Source of the DNA: Methylotenera sp.
GTDB lineage: Bacteria; Pseudomonadota; Gammaproteobacteria; Burkholderiales; Methylophilaceae
Reading direction: 5' to 3'
NCBI RefSeq assembly: GCF_030653755.1
Contig: NZ_JAURYU010000008.1
Span: 17,387-81,386 of the forward strand
DNA: 64,000 nucleotides
In this document: positions 1 to 9,174 of the stretch, piece by piece
How the letters are laid out: each line of letters starts with the position of its first letter
Position numbering within the stretch: position 1 is the first letter of the stretch
Program-made: the position numbers and the translations under genes
The notes under the pieces: model-generated
Databases searched by the model: none
What the model saw: the letters and a program-made list of their open reading frames with translations, nothing else
What the model was told of the DNA's origin: nothing

Positions 1-27
1 ACCTTAACTAGATAAGGGAGACATTAA

Positions 28-708
28 ATGGAAACTACTACTGGTGCACGCCTACTTACAAACGAAGAACTTGGCGCGGTCATTTTACTAACGCGAAAGA
101 TTCATCAATGGTCACAAGAGACGCTAACCGAACTGACTGACCTCACCACACGAACCATTCAACGTATTGAAGGTGGTAAAGGAGCTAGTGCGGATTCACG
201 ACGAGCATTGGGTAAAGCGTTTAACCTTGAAGATATAGATACCTACAATAAGCCGTTCTTAATTCCAACTGCGGAGGAAATTGAAAAGCAAAAAAAAGAT
301 TTCGAACAAGAGCGTATCACGCTAGCAACTGTTGCTTTAACGACTGGAAAACAGTTAGTTCAGTTAGCTGAAACAACACAAGCTCATCTTTTTACGTCTA
401 TGGACGGCATACCAAATGAAGCCGACAGGTTGCTTGCTGAGATTGAGGATAGATTTACTGATTTCCGCGATGTGCATGAACATTATTCAGCCAATGACAA
501 GGTCGATATGTATGTCGATTTTCAGGGTAATATTGATGCGCTGAAGGCATTAGGGGTCGAACTATGCCATGCAACGCGGCGCGTATCTATCAGTAGCGCC
601 TCGGCAGACAAGAAACCTATTCCATTTATGATAATTTATATGCTCGCATGCCCAATCGGAAAGGTGCCTGAAAGTATGGCAGTCAGCAGAGAAATATCGT
701 TTGGCTGA
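28..708 (+). CDS. HTH (XRE-like) DNA-binding protein, function unknown
   Basis: A 226-residue soluble protein. Residues about 18-66 look like an XRE/Cro-type helix-turn-helix: a TLTELTDLTTRTIQRIEGG stretch at 32-50 followed by RRALGKAFNL, the usual end of such a fold. The rest (residues 70-226) has no domain I recognise; 85-105 is charged and probably helical. A ribosome site AAGGGAG lies 8 bases before the ATG. It is the only plus-strand gene at this edge and sits beside a broken tRNA gene, which fits accessory DNA. A transcriptional regulator is likely; its targets are unknown. Confidence 0.6.
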   Translation: METTTGARLLTNEELGAVILLTRKIHQWSQETLTELTDLTTRTIQRIEGGKGASADSRRALGKAFNLEDIDTYNKPFLIPTAEEIEKQKKDFEQERITLATVALTTGKQLVQLAETTQAHLFTSMDGIPNEADRLLAEIEDRFTDFRDVHEHYSANDKVDMYVDFQGNIDALKALGVELCHATRRVSISSASADKKPIPFMIIYMLACPIGKVPESMAVSREISFG

Positions 709-761
709 TCTTAGACTAATCTGGAAGCTTAATAAGATTAGGGTTACTACGCAACCACCCC

Positions 762-794
762 AAAAGAAAAAAGCTTAGCCATTTCTGACTAAGC
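762..794 (-). terminator. Rho-independent terminator after the tRNA-Lys remnant
   Basis: On the minus strand GCTTAGTCA and TGGCTAAGC pair around a GAAA loop (773-794), followed by a T-rich run. It lies 12 bases past the CCA end of the tRNA remnant and was probably that tRNA gene's own terminator. Confidence 0.7.
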
Positions 795-805
795 CTTATA
801 TATCT

Positions 806-856
806 TGGTAGGTGTGCGGGGATCGAACCCACGACAAACGGATTAAAAGTCCACCA
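806..856 (-). pseudogene. 3' half of a tRNA-Lys(UUU) gene (remnant)
   Basis: The minus strand shows an anticodon arm with a CTTTTAA loop (anticodon UUU), a variable loop, a T-arm with GTTCGATCC, and a 3' acceptor strand ending in CACACCTACCA. No matching 5' acceptor strand or D-arm exists upstream: the sequence runs into unrelated AT-rich bases before the next terminator. It therefore cannot fold as a tRNA. tRNA 3' halves are typical attachment-site cores for integrative elements, but deletion of the 5' half is equally possible. Confidence 0.7.
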
Positions 857-884
857 ATCTTAAAGTAATTTACCTCACTCAAAA

Positions 885-915
885 CAAAAAAGACCCAAGG
901 CGTTAACCTTGAGTC
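885..915 (-). terminator. Terminator of tRNA-Ile(CAU)
   Basis: On the minus strand GACTCAAGG and CCTTGGGTC pair around TTAACG (892-915) and are followed by a run of Ts. It lies 8 bases past the tRNA 3' end. Confidence 0.8.
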
Positions 916-923
916 TCTCTATA

Positions 924-1002
<79 letters not shown>

Positions 1003-1028
1003 TAAACTTTTGAAGTCGTTATTTTAAA

Positions 1029-2966
1029 CTAATCTTGCCCAGTTTCTAAGAAGCTTCTTAATCTTTCTGAACGAGTTGGATGACGCAACTTACGTAGCGC
1101 CTTCGCTTCAATTTGTCTAATACGCTCACGCGTTACATCAAATTGCTTACCTACTTCTTCTAACGTATGGTCTGTGTTCATTTCAATACCAAAGCGCATA
1201 CGTAATACTTTTGCTTCACGTGGTGTTAGTGACTCTAGCACTTCACTTGTTGCATCGCGTAAGCTTGCATAAACAGCGGCATCTACTGGTGCCAATGTCG
1301 TACTGTCTTCAATAAAGTCACCTAAGTGAGAGTCTTCATCATCGCCAATTGGCGTTTCCATTGAAATTGGTTCTTTACTGATTTTCAAGATTTTACGAAT
1401 CTTGTCTTCAGGCATTTCCATTTTTTCAGCAAGTAATGCTGGATCTGGCTCAACACCAGTTTCTTGCAGAATTTGGCGGCTGATACGATTCATTTTATTA
1501 ATCGTTTCAATCATGTGCACAGGGATACGGATAGTACGTGCTTGGTCGGCAATACTACGAGTAATGGCCTGACGGATCCACCACGTTGCATAAGTTGAGA
1601 ATTTAAAACCGCGACGGTATTCAAATTTATCAACCGCTTTCATCAAGCCTATATTACCCTCTTGAATCAAGTCCAAGAACTGCAAACCACGGTTTGTATA
1701 TTTCTTAGCGATAGAAATCACCAAACGTAAGTTTGCTTCAATCATTTCACGTTTAGCACGGCGCGCGCGCGCCTCGCCTGTGGTCATTTGTTTGTTGATT
1801 TCTTTCAGCTCCTTCGCTGAAATACCCACTTTGGTTTCTAAATCAATAATACGTTGCTGTTGGTCTAAAATTGAGTGGTTAAAGCGCGCCAATTTTTCAT
1901 TGTATGGCTTGTCAGCTTTAAGCTCTTCTTCTAGCCAGCTTAAGTTACTTTCATTACCTGGGAATGATTTAATAAAGTATGGACGTGGCATACCTGCTTT
2001 TTCAACGCAGAAGTCCAGCACTTTACGCTCATGTCCACGTACAGCTTCAACTAAAGCACGCACTTGATCACATAAGCTTTCAACTTGTTTTGGTGAAAAA
2101 CGGAATGCTGTTAATTCAACAAGAATTTCAGACAACAATGCTTGATATTCAGGGTCTTGAGAACCTTTAACTGGCAAAATCACTGTCATTTTCTGGTGCG
2201 CTGCACGCACTACTTCAAATCGTTTGAGTAGCTCTTCTTTAAGTTTAGCTAATGCTTCTGCAGAAATAGCGGCAGCTTTTGCACCATCTTCATCGCCGTC
2301 GTCTTCCTCATCATCACTCTCAGGCTCTTCCTCTTCTGGAGTTTCTTCTGTCATGGCATCATCTAAACCAATGTCCGCGTCGATTAAGCCATCCACTAAA
2401 TCATCTACGCTTAATTCATCTCGCTCAACTTTATCTACCATCTCTAGCAAAGCGGCAATTGTAGTAGGACAAGCGGCAATCGCTTGCACCATATGTTTTA
2501 AACCATCTTCAATACGGCGTGCAATCTCAATTTCGCTTTCGCGTGTGAGCAAATCAACCGTACCCATTTCGCGCATATACATACGCACAGGGTCAGTTGT
2601 ACGGCCAAACTCTGAATCTACCGTTGCAAGTGCTTGCTCAGCTTCTTCAACAGCGTCATCATCAGTGACTGCTGGAGGCGCATCAGACATTAACAACGCT
2701 TCTGCATCTGGCGTTTCTTCGTACACCTGAATACCCATGTCATTAATCATGCCGATGATGCCGTCAATCTGCTCTGAGCCTTGAACGTCATCAGGCAAGT
2801 GATCGTTAATCTCAGCATAAGTTAGGTAGCCACGCTCCTTACCTAATACGATTAAGCTTTTTAGACGAATGCGACGCTCTTCAGCGCTGACCTCTTGCAG
2901 CTCTGGGCGAGCCTCATATTCTGCATTTTTTTCAGCTTGTTGATCACTTTTCTTTGGTCTTGCCAT
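1029..2966 (-). CDS. rpoD: RNA polymerase primary sigma factor (sigma-70)
   Basis: 645 residues, the usual length for proteobacterial RpoD. It directs core RNA polymerase to housekeeping promoters. Region 1.1 is at the N-terminus; region 1.2 starts near [11 protein letters not shown] (about 125); a strongly acidic non-conserved insert lies near 205-230. Region 2 contains the core-binding and -10 recognition helices, with [14 protein letters not shown] in 2.3/2.4. Region 4 is at the C-terminus (about 601-640) with the -35 reading helix [18 protein letters not shown] ribosome site AGAGGTAAG precedes the ATG. It follows dnaG by about 90 bases on the same strand, the classical macromolecular synthesis arrangement. 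Confidence 0.98.
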   Translation of the reverse strand: MARPKKSDQQAEKNAEYEARPELQEVSAEERRIRLKSLIVLGKERGYLTYAEINDHLPDDVQGSEQIDGIIGMINDMGIQVYEETPDAEALLMSDAPPAVTDDDAVEEAEQALATVDSEFGRTTDPVRMYMREMGTVDLLTRESEIEIARRIEDGLKHMVQAIAACPTTIAALLEMVDKVERDELSVDDLVDGLIDADIGLDDAMTEETPEEEEPESDDEEDDGDEDGAKAAAISAEALAKLKEELLKRFEVVRAAHQKMTVILPVKGSQDPEYQALLSEILVELTAFRFSPKQVESLCDQVRALVEAVRGHERKVLDFCVEKAGMPRPYFIKSFPGNESNLSWLEEELKADKPYNEKLARFNHSILDQQQRIIDLETKVGISAKELKEINKQMTTGEARARRAKREMIEANLRLVISIAKKYTNRGLQFLDLIQEGNIGLMKAVDKFEYRRGFKFSTYATWWIRQAITRSIADQARTIRIPVHMIETINKMNRISRQILQETGVEPDPALLAEKMEMPEDKIRKILKISKEPISMETPIGDDEDSHLGDFIEDSTTLAPVDAAVYASLRDATSEVLESLTPREAKVLRMRFGIEMNTDHTLEEVGKQFDVTRERIRQIEAKALRKLRHPTRSERLRSFLETGQD

Positions 2967-3059
2967 GTCTTACCTCTAAAATTTTAGCTCTGCCATGATG
3001 CATACTTCACATATGGCGAATAAGATTACCGTAACCGTGCATTATAACAGAATATAGCC

Positions 3060-4799
3060 TTATTTTGGCTGGGGTTTACTACCAACAGATTTCAATAGTG
3101 CGATTTCATCGGCAGTCAAGGCACTCAAAGGCTTTTCACTAATTCGTGCCAGTAATGATGTGCCTTCTCGCTGTGTACGTACTGCCTGTAACTGTTGACG
3201 AGCGCCTGCTACCTCTTGCGCCTGATCGAGCGTATCGTCTAGCAGCGTTAACTCTCGCTGCAACTCTTGCAAAGCGTTAGTATCAATATTTCTTTCCAAC
3301 TCACGTAACAATACCGCAGGCTTAGAATGGGGATGCATCAGGCAAATTTCAATCACTTGCCGTAACAAAACATCCGCATCGTCTCGTTCATCCAATAAAT
3401 TCAAATCATCTTTTTGCGCCAGCGCAGGATGCATCAACAACATTAACCCAAAGCGCTTTTGTAGCGATACCGTTGTGCGTGTGAGTTTGGGCTTAGCTCG
3501 CACGGGCGCCTTGTTTAAATTGGGTAGCTTTAACAAGGCTTGCATTTCATCTGGTGATAACTGCGCTAACTCAGCTACTTTTTTGCGCAAATACATTGCA
3601 CTGCGCGGTGCAGTAATCTGCTGCATAATAGGCTCAGCTTCATTCAGGAAACGTACACGATCCTCCTGACTTTGCAGTGCATTGCTCTCACTTAAATGCT
3701 GCAGAATATACTGAGACAACGGCATTGCCGATTTAATTTCAATCTCAAACTTTTCTTTTCCAAACTCACGCACGTAAGAGTCTGGATCATGCTCTTTAGG
3801 CAGAAATAAAAATGATAACTTCAAGCCATCAGTCAATGCTGGCAAAGCATTCATGGCCGCACGCCACGCGGCGGTACGGCCTGCATTGTCGCCATCGAAA
3901 CAAAATACAATTTCATCTGCCTGGCGCATCAACTTTGTAATATGGTAAGGCGTTGTTGCCGTACCAAGCGCGGCCACGGCATACTCAATACCATATTGCG
4001 CCAGCGCCACCACATCCATATACCCTTCCACCACTAAAGCACGACCCGCATCGCGAATCGCTCGCCGTGCCAAAAACAGACCGTATAGTTCGTGCCCTTT
4101 TTGAAACAACGGCGTTTCAGGTGAATTGTAATATTTAGGCGTATCCTCTGGGTTAATCACACGACCACCAAAGCCTATGACCTGCCCTTTTTGATCATGA
4201 ATAGGAAACATGATGCGATCACGAAAGCGGTCATATCGGCGACCTTGCTCATTCTCCACAACCAAGCCCGCCACTGTTAATGCCTCATTCTCATAATGCG
4301 GAAAGACGTTTTGTAAATTCTGCCATCCTGCGGGCGCATAGCCAACCTGAAACTTGGCAGCCACCTGACCACTTAATCCACGCGCCTTCAAGTACTCAAT
4401 GGCACGCGGAGATTTCTTTAGCTCAGCTTTATAAAAATTAGCGGCCTGCTGCAACGCATCCTGCAAACCAACCACAACCTTAGGGGCGGGTTTATCAGTG
4501 TCACGCACTTCTTGCGGCACAGTCATACCCACCATTTTCGCTAGATCATGGATAGCATCAACAAAACTAAGCCCTTGATACTCCATAATAAAACCGATGG
4601 AAGTACCATGCGCACCACAACCAAAGCAATGATAAAACTGCTTAGTAGGGCTTACTGTAAAACTAGGGGATTTTTCATTATGAAACGGACAGCAGGCAGA
4701 GTAATTGGCGCCAGCTTTTTTGAGCGGCACGCTTTTATCAATCACATCGACAATATCAACGCGATTAAGTAGTTCTTGAATAAAGCTTTCAGGGATCAA
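3060..4799 (-). CDS. dnaG: DNA primase
   Basis: 579 residues. It makes the RNA primers for replication. The N-terminal CHC2 zinc site is visible as C37, H40, C58 and C61. The TOPRIM core has the VVEGYMD glutamate near residue 255 and FDGDNAG near 302. The C-terminal part (about 440 on) is the DnaB helicase interaction domain. The start is TTG: the reading begins with the family's conserved IPESFIQELLNRVDIVDVI and no in-frame ATG lies nearby. No strong ribosome site precedes it, so translation may be weak or coupled. It lies between yqeY and rpoD. Confidence 0.97.
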   Translation of the reverse strand: MIPESFIQELLNRVDIVDVIDKSVPLKKAGANYSACCPFHNEKSPSFTVSPTKQFYHCFGCGAHGTSIGFIMEYQGLSFVDAIHDLAKMVGMTVPQEVRDTDKPAPKVVVGLQDALQQAANFYKAELKKSPRAIEYLKARGLSGQVAAKFQVGYAPAGWQNLQNVFPHYENEALTVAGLVVENEQGRRYDRFRDRIMFPIHDQKGQVIGFGGRVINPEDTPKYYNSPETPLFQKGHELYGLFLARRAIRDAGRALVVEGYMDVVALAQYGIEYAVAALGTATTPYHITKLMRQADEIVFCFDGDNAGRTAAWRAAMNALPALTDGLKLSFLFLPKEHDPDSYVREFGKEKFEIEIKSAMPLSQYILQHLSESNALQSQEDRVRFLNEAEPIMQQITAPRSAMYLRKKVAELAQLSPDEMQALLKLPNLNKAPVRAKPKLTRTTVSLQKRFGLMLLMHPALAQKDDLNLLDERDDADVLLRQVIEICLMHPHSKPAVLLRELERNIDTNALQELQRELTLLDDTLDQAQEVAGARQQLQAVRTQREGTSLLARISEKPLSALTADEIALLKSVGSKPQPK

Positions 4800-4871
4800 A
4801 GTGTCTGTTTTAGCTAAAAATAACTACGTTAATAGAATTTGCTAGCCATTCTAGCGCAATCTTTTAAAAAC

Positions 4872-4894
4872 AAAAAAGGAGCTTATCGCTCCTT
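4872..4894 (-). terminator. Terminator downstream of yqeY
   Basis: Minus strand: AAGGAGC and GCTCCTT around a GATA loop, then TTTTT. It separates rpsU-yqeY from dnaG-rpoD, so the latter need their own promoter or read-through. Confidence 0.85.
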
Positions 4895-4924
4895 GTAATG
4901 TCTACTTGCATATATCGTTACAGG

Positions 4925-5368
4925 TTAACCTAGACGAGTTTTAATCAATCCAGATATTTTGCCCATATCAGCACGACCAGCAACTAATGGCTTAATTTCA
5001 GCCATTACTTTGCCCATGTCTTTAATACCAGCTGCGCCTGACTCAACTACAACCTTCTCTAAGATGGCTTTAATCTCATCTTCAGTCAGTTGCTGTGGTA
5101 AATAAGTTTGCAGTACAGTGACTTCAAACTTTTCTACATCCGCTAAATCATGACGATTAGCAGACTCATACGCAGCAATAGAATCCCGACGTTGTTTGAG
5201 CATTTTTTCAATCACAGCAATCACATTGCCGTCATCTAATTCAATACGTTCATCCACTTCACGCTGCTTAATAGCCGCTTGTAATAAACGTATTGCACCC
5301 AAACGCACGCTATCTTTAGCGCGCATTGCGGTTTTCATGTCCTCAGAAATCTGAGCTTTTAATGACAT
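4925..5368 (-). CDS. GatB/YqeY domain protein
   Basis: 147 residues covering a complete YqeY domain, related to the C-terminal, tRNA-contacting tail domain of GatB, the amidotransferase subunit. The opening LKAQISEDMKTAMRAKD and the KDMGKVMAEIKPLVAGRADMG segment near the C-terminus are family signatures. The cellular role of free-standing YqeY is not established. It sits between rpsU and dnaG, its usual place in betaproteobacteria, 28 bases downstream of rpsU, and is followed by a terminator. Confidence 0.92.
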   Translation of the reverse strand: MSLKAQISEDMKTAMRAKDSVRLGAIRLLQAAIKQREVDERIELDDGNVIAVIEKMLKQRRDSIAAYESANRHDLADVEKFEVTVLQTYLPQQLTEDEIKAILEKVVVESGAAGIKDMGKVMAEIKPLVAGRADMGKISGLIKTRLG

Positions 5369-5396
5369 GCTAATAACCCTATATACCTAGAGCTTC

Positions 5397-5609
5397 TTAG
5401 TACAATTTTGCTGGTAAAGTTTGCTTCATCAAGCGACGATATTGACGCTTAACAGCAGCAGCAGCTTTACGTTTACGTTCCCAAGTTGGTTTTTCGTAAA
5501 ATTCGCGAGCGCGAAGATCATTCAACAAACCTGTTTTTTCAATTAGGCGCTTAAAGCGACGAAGAGCAACGTCAAACGGCTCATTTTCTTTTACGCGTAC
5601 ACTAGACAT
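5397..5609 (-). CDS. rpsU: 30S ribosomal protein S21
   Basis: 70 residues, full family length, very basic. It starts [20 protein letters not shown], the canonical S21 N-terminus, and ends in a lysine/arginine-rich tail. S21 binds the 16S 3' region near the anti-Shine-Dalgarno sequence and helps start translation. It is the first gene of the minus-strand macromolecular synthesis unit and is divergent from tsaD. Confidence 0.97.
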   Translation of the reverse strand: MSSVRVKENEPFDVALRRFKRLIEKTGLLNDLRAREFYEKPTWERKRKAAAAVKRQYRRLMKQTLPAKLY

Positions 5610-5780
5610 TCATTCTCTCTTATCTGCAACAATTTAATTAGGTGATGCTCAAGTTCGCTAAACAAAGGCTTATAAACTTGAGAAAAGTCCACCATTTTAA
5701 TCGTATAATTACTTTTATTCAATTACTTTTATAGCTTTGTGTTATAAAAATGCACTTTTAGACAAAATGGACCAAAATAA

Positions 5781-6815
5781 ATGTTAGTTTTAGGCATTGA
5801 ATCATCGTGTGACGAAACTGGTATCGCCTTATATGACACGAACAATGGCTTATTATCGCACGCACTACACTCCCAAGTTGAGATGCATGCAGAATATGGT
5901 GGCGTAGTGCCTGAGCTTGCATCGCGCGATCATATTCGCCGCGTACTGCCACTCACAGAACTCGCACTTAAAGATGCCAATAAAACATTGCAAGACATTG
6001 ATGCCATTGCCTATACACAAGGCCCTGGACTATCTGGCGCATTATTGGTAGGCACTAGCTTTGCTGAATCTCTTGCGTTTAGCCTGCAAATTCCTACCAT
6101 TAACGTCCACCATCTTGAAGGTCACCTATTAGCGCCTTTATTAGAAGACAACCCACCTGCGTTTCCATTTGTCGCTTTATTAGTTTCTGGCGGGCATAGC
6201 CAACTGATGCGAGTTAATGGCATAGGCGAGTATGAGTTGCTTGGCGATACGCTGGATGATGCCGCGGGCGAAGCCTTTGATAAAACAGCAAAATTATTAG
6301 GGCTGGGCTACCCAGGTGGCCCAGCACTATCCAACTTAGCAAAAACTGGCAAACCTCGTTTTAAATTACCTCGTCCACTGTTAAACAGCGGTGATTTAAA
6401 CTTTAGCTTTAGTGGATTAAAAACTTCCGTGCTAACCTTAGTTAACCAACATCAACCATTAGATGCTGAAACTAAAGCCGATATCGCTTACGAGTTTCAA
6501 GAAGCAGTGACTGAAGTGTTATCAATCAAATGCATGAGTGCGCTACGAGAAACAGGATTAGATAATTTGATTGTTTCTGGTGGCGTTGGTGCAAACGCAA
6601 AGTTAAGAGAAAAACTAAACGCTGCCACCAAGCGAAAATTATGCAAGGTAAGCTACCCACGTTTGGAGTTTTGTACTGACAACGGTGCGATGATTGCATT
6701 TGCTGGCGCAATGCGCCTGAAAGCAATGCAAGGTACCATGCAAAACAATGTGGATAAAGATTACAGCTTTAGTGTAAAACCACGCTGGAACTTAAGTGAG
6801 TTACTAGCACCTTAG
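5781..6815 (+). CDS. tsaD: tRNA N6-adenosine threonylcarbamoyltransferase
   Basis: 344 residues. With TsaB and TsaE it transfers the threonylcarbamoyl group to A37 of ANN-decoding tRNAs (t6A). It starts [18 protein letters not shown], carries the two metal-binding histidines in HHLEGH (about 110 and 114), and has the nucleotide-binding LVSGGHSQL and [12 protein letters not shown] stretches. The ORF opens with the family N-terminus, so the ATG is secure. Divergent from rpsU, a classical neighbourhood. Confidence 0.97.
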   Translation: MLVLGIESSCDETGIALYDTNNGLLSHALHSQVEMHAEYGGVVPELASRDHIRRVLPLTELALKDANKTLQDIDAIAYTQGPGLSGALLVGTSFAESLAFSLQIPTINVHHLEGHLLAPLLEDNPPAFPFVALLVSGGHSQLMRVNGIGEYELLGDTLDDAAGEAFDKTAKLLGLGYPGGPALSNLAKTGKPRFKLPRPLLNSGDLNFSFSGLKTSVLTLVNQHQPLDAETKADIAYEFQEAVTEVLSIKCMSALRETGLDNLIVSGGVGANAKLREKLNAATKRKLCKVSYPRLEFCTDNGAMIAFAGAMRLKAMQGTMQNNVDKDYSFSVKPRWNLSELLAP

Positions 6816-6840
6816 TCAGCATTCTTAAATGATCACGCCC

Positions 6841-6877
6841 AAATCACCTCACTTGAAGCAAGGGAATGGTGATTTTT
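6841..6877 (+). terminator. Hairpin downstream of tsaD
   Basis: AAATCACC and GGTGATTT (8 bases) pair around 19 bases, followed by TT-C-T. It lies between convergent tsaD and plsY and could serve either strand. The T-run is short, so moderate confidence. Confidence 0.5.
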
Positions 6878-6909
6878 CTACCTTTACTTTATCTAACATT
6901 ATTTTTACC

Positions 6910-7551
6910 TTATTTCTTTTTACCAAACCCTGACTCAGTACCATCCAACAACTTTTTGATATTGCTTCTATGGCGCCATATCAAGAAAATAGACATCACT
7001 AATACCATCAGCACATAGTCGGAGATACCAATCGCATTATCTGCGTTTGCCAGTAAAAACCACGCATACATAGGCGCCAATGCCGCCGCCGCCAACGCAG
7101 CCAGCGATGAATAACGCGACACCGCAAACACAACCACCCAAGTCAGCAACGCCGCCAACGCAAGCATAGGCGCAAAACCCAACATTACACCTAATGCAGT
7201 CGCAACACCTTTGCCACCTTTAAACCCGTGATAAATTGGGTATAAATGGCCAAAAAACACAGCCAACCCTACCGCACTCACCACCCACATCGTCATGCCT
7301 GACTGCAAAGCCAACCAGACAGGAAACCAACCCTTAAATACATCACCCAATAAAGTTAAAATCGCCGCTGATTTCTTACCGCTACGCGCCACATTTGTCG
7401 CACCAATATTACCGCTACCCACCGTACGCGGGTCGGGCAAACCAAATAGCTTGCTCACTAAAATACCAAATGCAATTGACCCCAGCAAATAAGCCGCAAC
7501 AATCCAAACAACGGGCACTAAGGTGACAGGAATAAACCCTAATTCATTCAT
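6910..7551 (-). CDS. plsY: Glycerol-3-phosphate acyltransferase
   Basis: 213 residues, integral inner-membrane protein with about five membrane segments. It acylates glycerol 3-phosphate from acyl-phosphate, the first step of phospholipid synthesis. The three PlsY motifs are visible: GSGNIGATNVAR at 45-56, GHLYPIY followed by KGGKGVAT at 101-118, and the C-terminal IWRHRSNIKKLL. The tail ends in KKK. It is divergent from folB, with repeat DNA between them. Confidence 0.96.
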   Translation of the reverse strand: MNELGFIPVTLVPVVWIVAAYLLGSIAFGILVSKLFGLPDPRTVGSGNIGATNVARSGKKSAAILTLLGDVFKGWFPVWLALQSGMTMWVVSAVGLAVFFGHLYPIYHGFKGGKGVATALGVMLGFAPMLALAALLTWVVVFAVSRYSSLAALAAAALAPMYAWFLLANADNAIGISDYVLMVLVMSIFLIWRHRSNIKKLLDGTESGFGKKK

Positions 7552-7601
7552 TTAAACTCTCTTTATTGTCATTCTCGCATAGGCGTGAATCTAACTGTGA
7601 T

Positions 7602-7628
7602 AACCACAATTTCTAATAAATTGTGGTT
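7602..7628. repeat. Inverted repeat in the plsY-folB intergenic space
   Basis: AACCACAATTT (7602-7612) and AAATTGTGGTT (7618-7628) are perfect 11-base arms around a 5-base spacer. It lies between divergent genes, so it could be an operator or part of the adjacent repeat unit. Confidence 0.6.
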
Positions 7629-7644
7629 TAATATTCAAGATATT

Positions 7645-7673
7645 ACTGGATTCCCGCCTTCGCGGGAATGACG
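7645..7673. repeat. REP-like palindrome
   Basis: ACTGGATTCCCGC, a CTTC loop, then GCGGGAATGACG: a short GC-rich palindrome of the kind scattered between proteobacterial genes. Related GGATTCCCGC and GCGGGAATGACG arms recur at 9083-9165 with a long spacer. A partial opposite copy (GTCATTCTCGC) begins near 7568. Confidence 0.75.
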
Positions 7674-7691
7674 ACAAGAAAATAAGGCGCT

Positions 7692-8048
7692 ATGGACACC
7701 ATTTTTTTAAGCGAAGTTAAAGTACAAACCAAACTAGGCGTACCAGAATGGGAACGCATGACCCCGCAAACCATCATCCTAGACATAGAAATCGGCTACG
7801 ACCTCAGCAAGGCCTGCCAAAGCGACGATGTAAACGACACTATCGATTACGGCGCCGTGGTTAACCGTGTACGTGAGACCCTACAAGAAAACAGCTTTCA
7901 ACTAGTAGAAAAACTTGCAGAACACCTATGCCAATTGATTCTGAAAGAGTTTAACGCGCTAAGTGTGAAGATTAAAGTGGCTAAGCCTACTGTGTTGCCA
8001 GGATTGAAGGCGTTGGGAGTGGTGATTGAAAGAGAAAATAAAACTTGA
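7692..8048 (+). CDS. folB: Dihydroneopterin aldolase
   Basis: 118 residues, full family length. It splits 7,8-dihydroneopterin to 6-hydroxymethyl-dihydropterin and glycolaldehyde in folate synthesis. Recognisable are the N-terminal LSEVKVQTKLGVPEWER, DTIDYGAVVNRVRE in the middle, LVEKLAEHL, and the C-terminal VKIKVAKPTVLPGLKALGVVIER. The start ATG follows a GCGCT stretch and a weak site. Its stop codon overlaps the probable TTG start of the next gene. Confidence 0.94.
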   Translation: MDTIFLSEVKVQTKLGVPEWERMTPQTIILDIEIGYDLSKACQSDDVNDTIDYGAVVNRVRETLQENSFQLVEKLAEHLCQLILKEFNALSVKIKVAKPTVLPGLKALGVVIERENKT

Positions 8049-8854
8049 GGGAAGCTGTCAAAATATTGATTGAGCCGATTAAGGCTACATGGGCAGAACT
8101 GGCCAAACAAGCCAATACAACCCACTTAATTATAAAGCTTCTAAATTACTCAATCAGAACTCCTTATTATTTAAATAAGCTATCTGAATCATCAATTATT
8201 GACAATGGAGCTCAAGCACTAGAGCTCACGCAACTAGCTGATGAATCACTCATTCTGGGAAAAGCTAGTAGTTTAATTCTAAAGGGAAATTCAGAGTCTG
8301 TTTTATATCCGTTCTTAGTAAGTTACTGGTCTGTTGTTGAATGTTCATTTGACGATTTAATGATAAGACTAATAATGAATGATGAAAATCTCAATCAAAA
8401 GCTTAATAATGCTGGGATAGCAATAAAATCAGATTTACAAGTTGGAACAGAATTATGGGCTAGTGAGATATACGGGAAACTAGGAAGAAAAACCCGTAGC
8501 AAATTAGAAAAAGAAGAAGGTAATGTAAGTGAATTTAAAAAACACCGCGCTCTTTTGAAAATCTTTGAAATAAATCTAGAGTTTGATAAAAACAAAGTTG
8601 TTCATATTGAAGAGTTTAATCAAATAAGAAATTGCATTCTTCACAATCAAGGAGTTATTGACAATAAAGCTGCCAATACTTGCCCTAACCTAAAATCAAT
8701 GGTTGGGCAAAAAATTAGAATTGATGATGAAATTTTTGTTAATTGCGTCGACTCTGTGCGTGATTACACACTATCTTGGATGTTTGCATTAATTTACAGC
8801 CCCTACTTAGTCGACGCTATGAAAAAAGATAGCAAGAACCCTTACTCTGCTTAA
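8045..8854 (+). CDS. HEPN-like protein of unknown function
   Basis: 269 residues, mostly helical, no signal peptide. R195 and H200 form an R-N-x3-H arrangement (RNCILHN), the active-site pattern of HEPN ribonucleases, and the preceding EEFNQIRN fits the HEPN C-terminal helix. No second domain is recognised. The first possible start is TTG, overlapping the folB stop; another TTG lies at 8066, and the first ATG is only near residue 108. The gene is clearly more AT-rich than its neighbours, runs into a repeat island and has no obvious antitoxin, which suggests acquisition by transfer. Function as an RNase is inference. Confidence 0.55.
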   Translation: MREAVKILIEPIKATWAELAKQANTTHLIIKLLNYSIRTPYYLNKLSESSIIDNGAQALELTQLADESLILGKASSLILKGNSESVLYPFLVSYWSVVECSFDDLMIRLIMNDENLNQKLNNAGIAIKSDLQVGTELWASEIYGKLGRKTRSKLEKEEGNVSEFKKHRALLKIFEINLEFDKNKVVHIEEFNQIRNCILHNQGVIDNKAANTCPNLKSMVGQKIRIDDEIFVNCVDSVRDYTLSWMFALIYSPYLVDAMKKDSKNPYSA

Positions 8855-8889
8855 TACTTCCTCATACCCCCTTTACACCAGGCCGAGCA

Positions 8890-9165
8890 ACACAGACATA
8901 AAGGGAGCTTTCAGTAATCGGTTGTTTGAGCGAAGCGAGTTTCCGATTGCTGCCTTTATGTTGAGTAGCGCAAGGAAGGCGTAGCCCGTGGTGTGGGGTG
9001 CCGTTTTCTTTGGTTACTTTCTTTTCAGGCAGTTAAAAGAAAGTAACTAGCTGTCGGGCTACCCCCGACACACTACTTAAAGCCACTGGATTCCCGCTTT
9101 CGCACCACAGGCACTCCGATTCACTAGGCACTTAAGCACCTGTGAAATCGTATGCGGGAATGACG
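8890..9165. repeat. Composite intergenic repeat island
   Basis: Three self-complementary modules in a row. (1) 8890-8965: ACATAAAGG and AATCGG pair with CCGATT and CCTTTATGT. (2) 9013-9047: GTTACTTTCTTTT and AAAAGAAAGTAAC, 13-base perfect arms, followed by CTGTCGGGC. (3) 9083-9165: GGATTCCCGC and GCGGGAATGACG. Module 2 resembles a GGTTACTTTCTTTT repeat I know from many proteobacterial intergenic regions. No ORF is supported here. Confidence 0.75.
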
Positions 9166-9174
9166 GAGAAGCAA

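Noticed and set aside
2224..2730. Serine-rich 168-codon ORF on the plus strand
   Set aside because: It is the antisense shadow of the acidic and Glu/Asp-rich part of rpoD.
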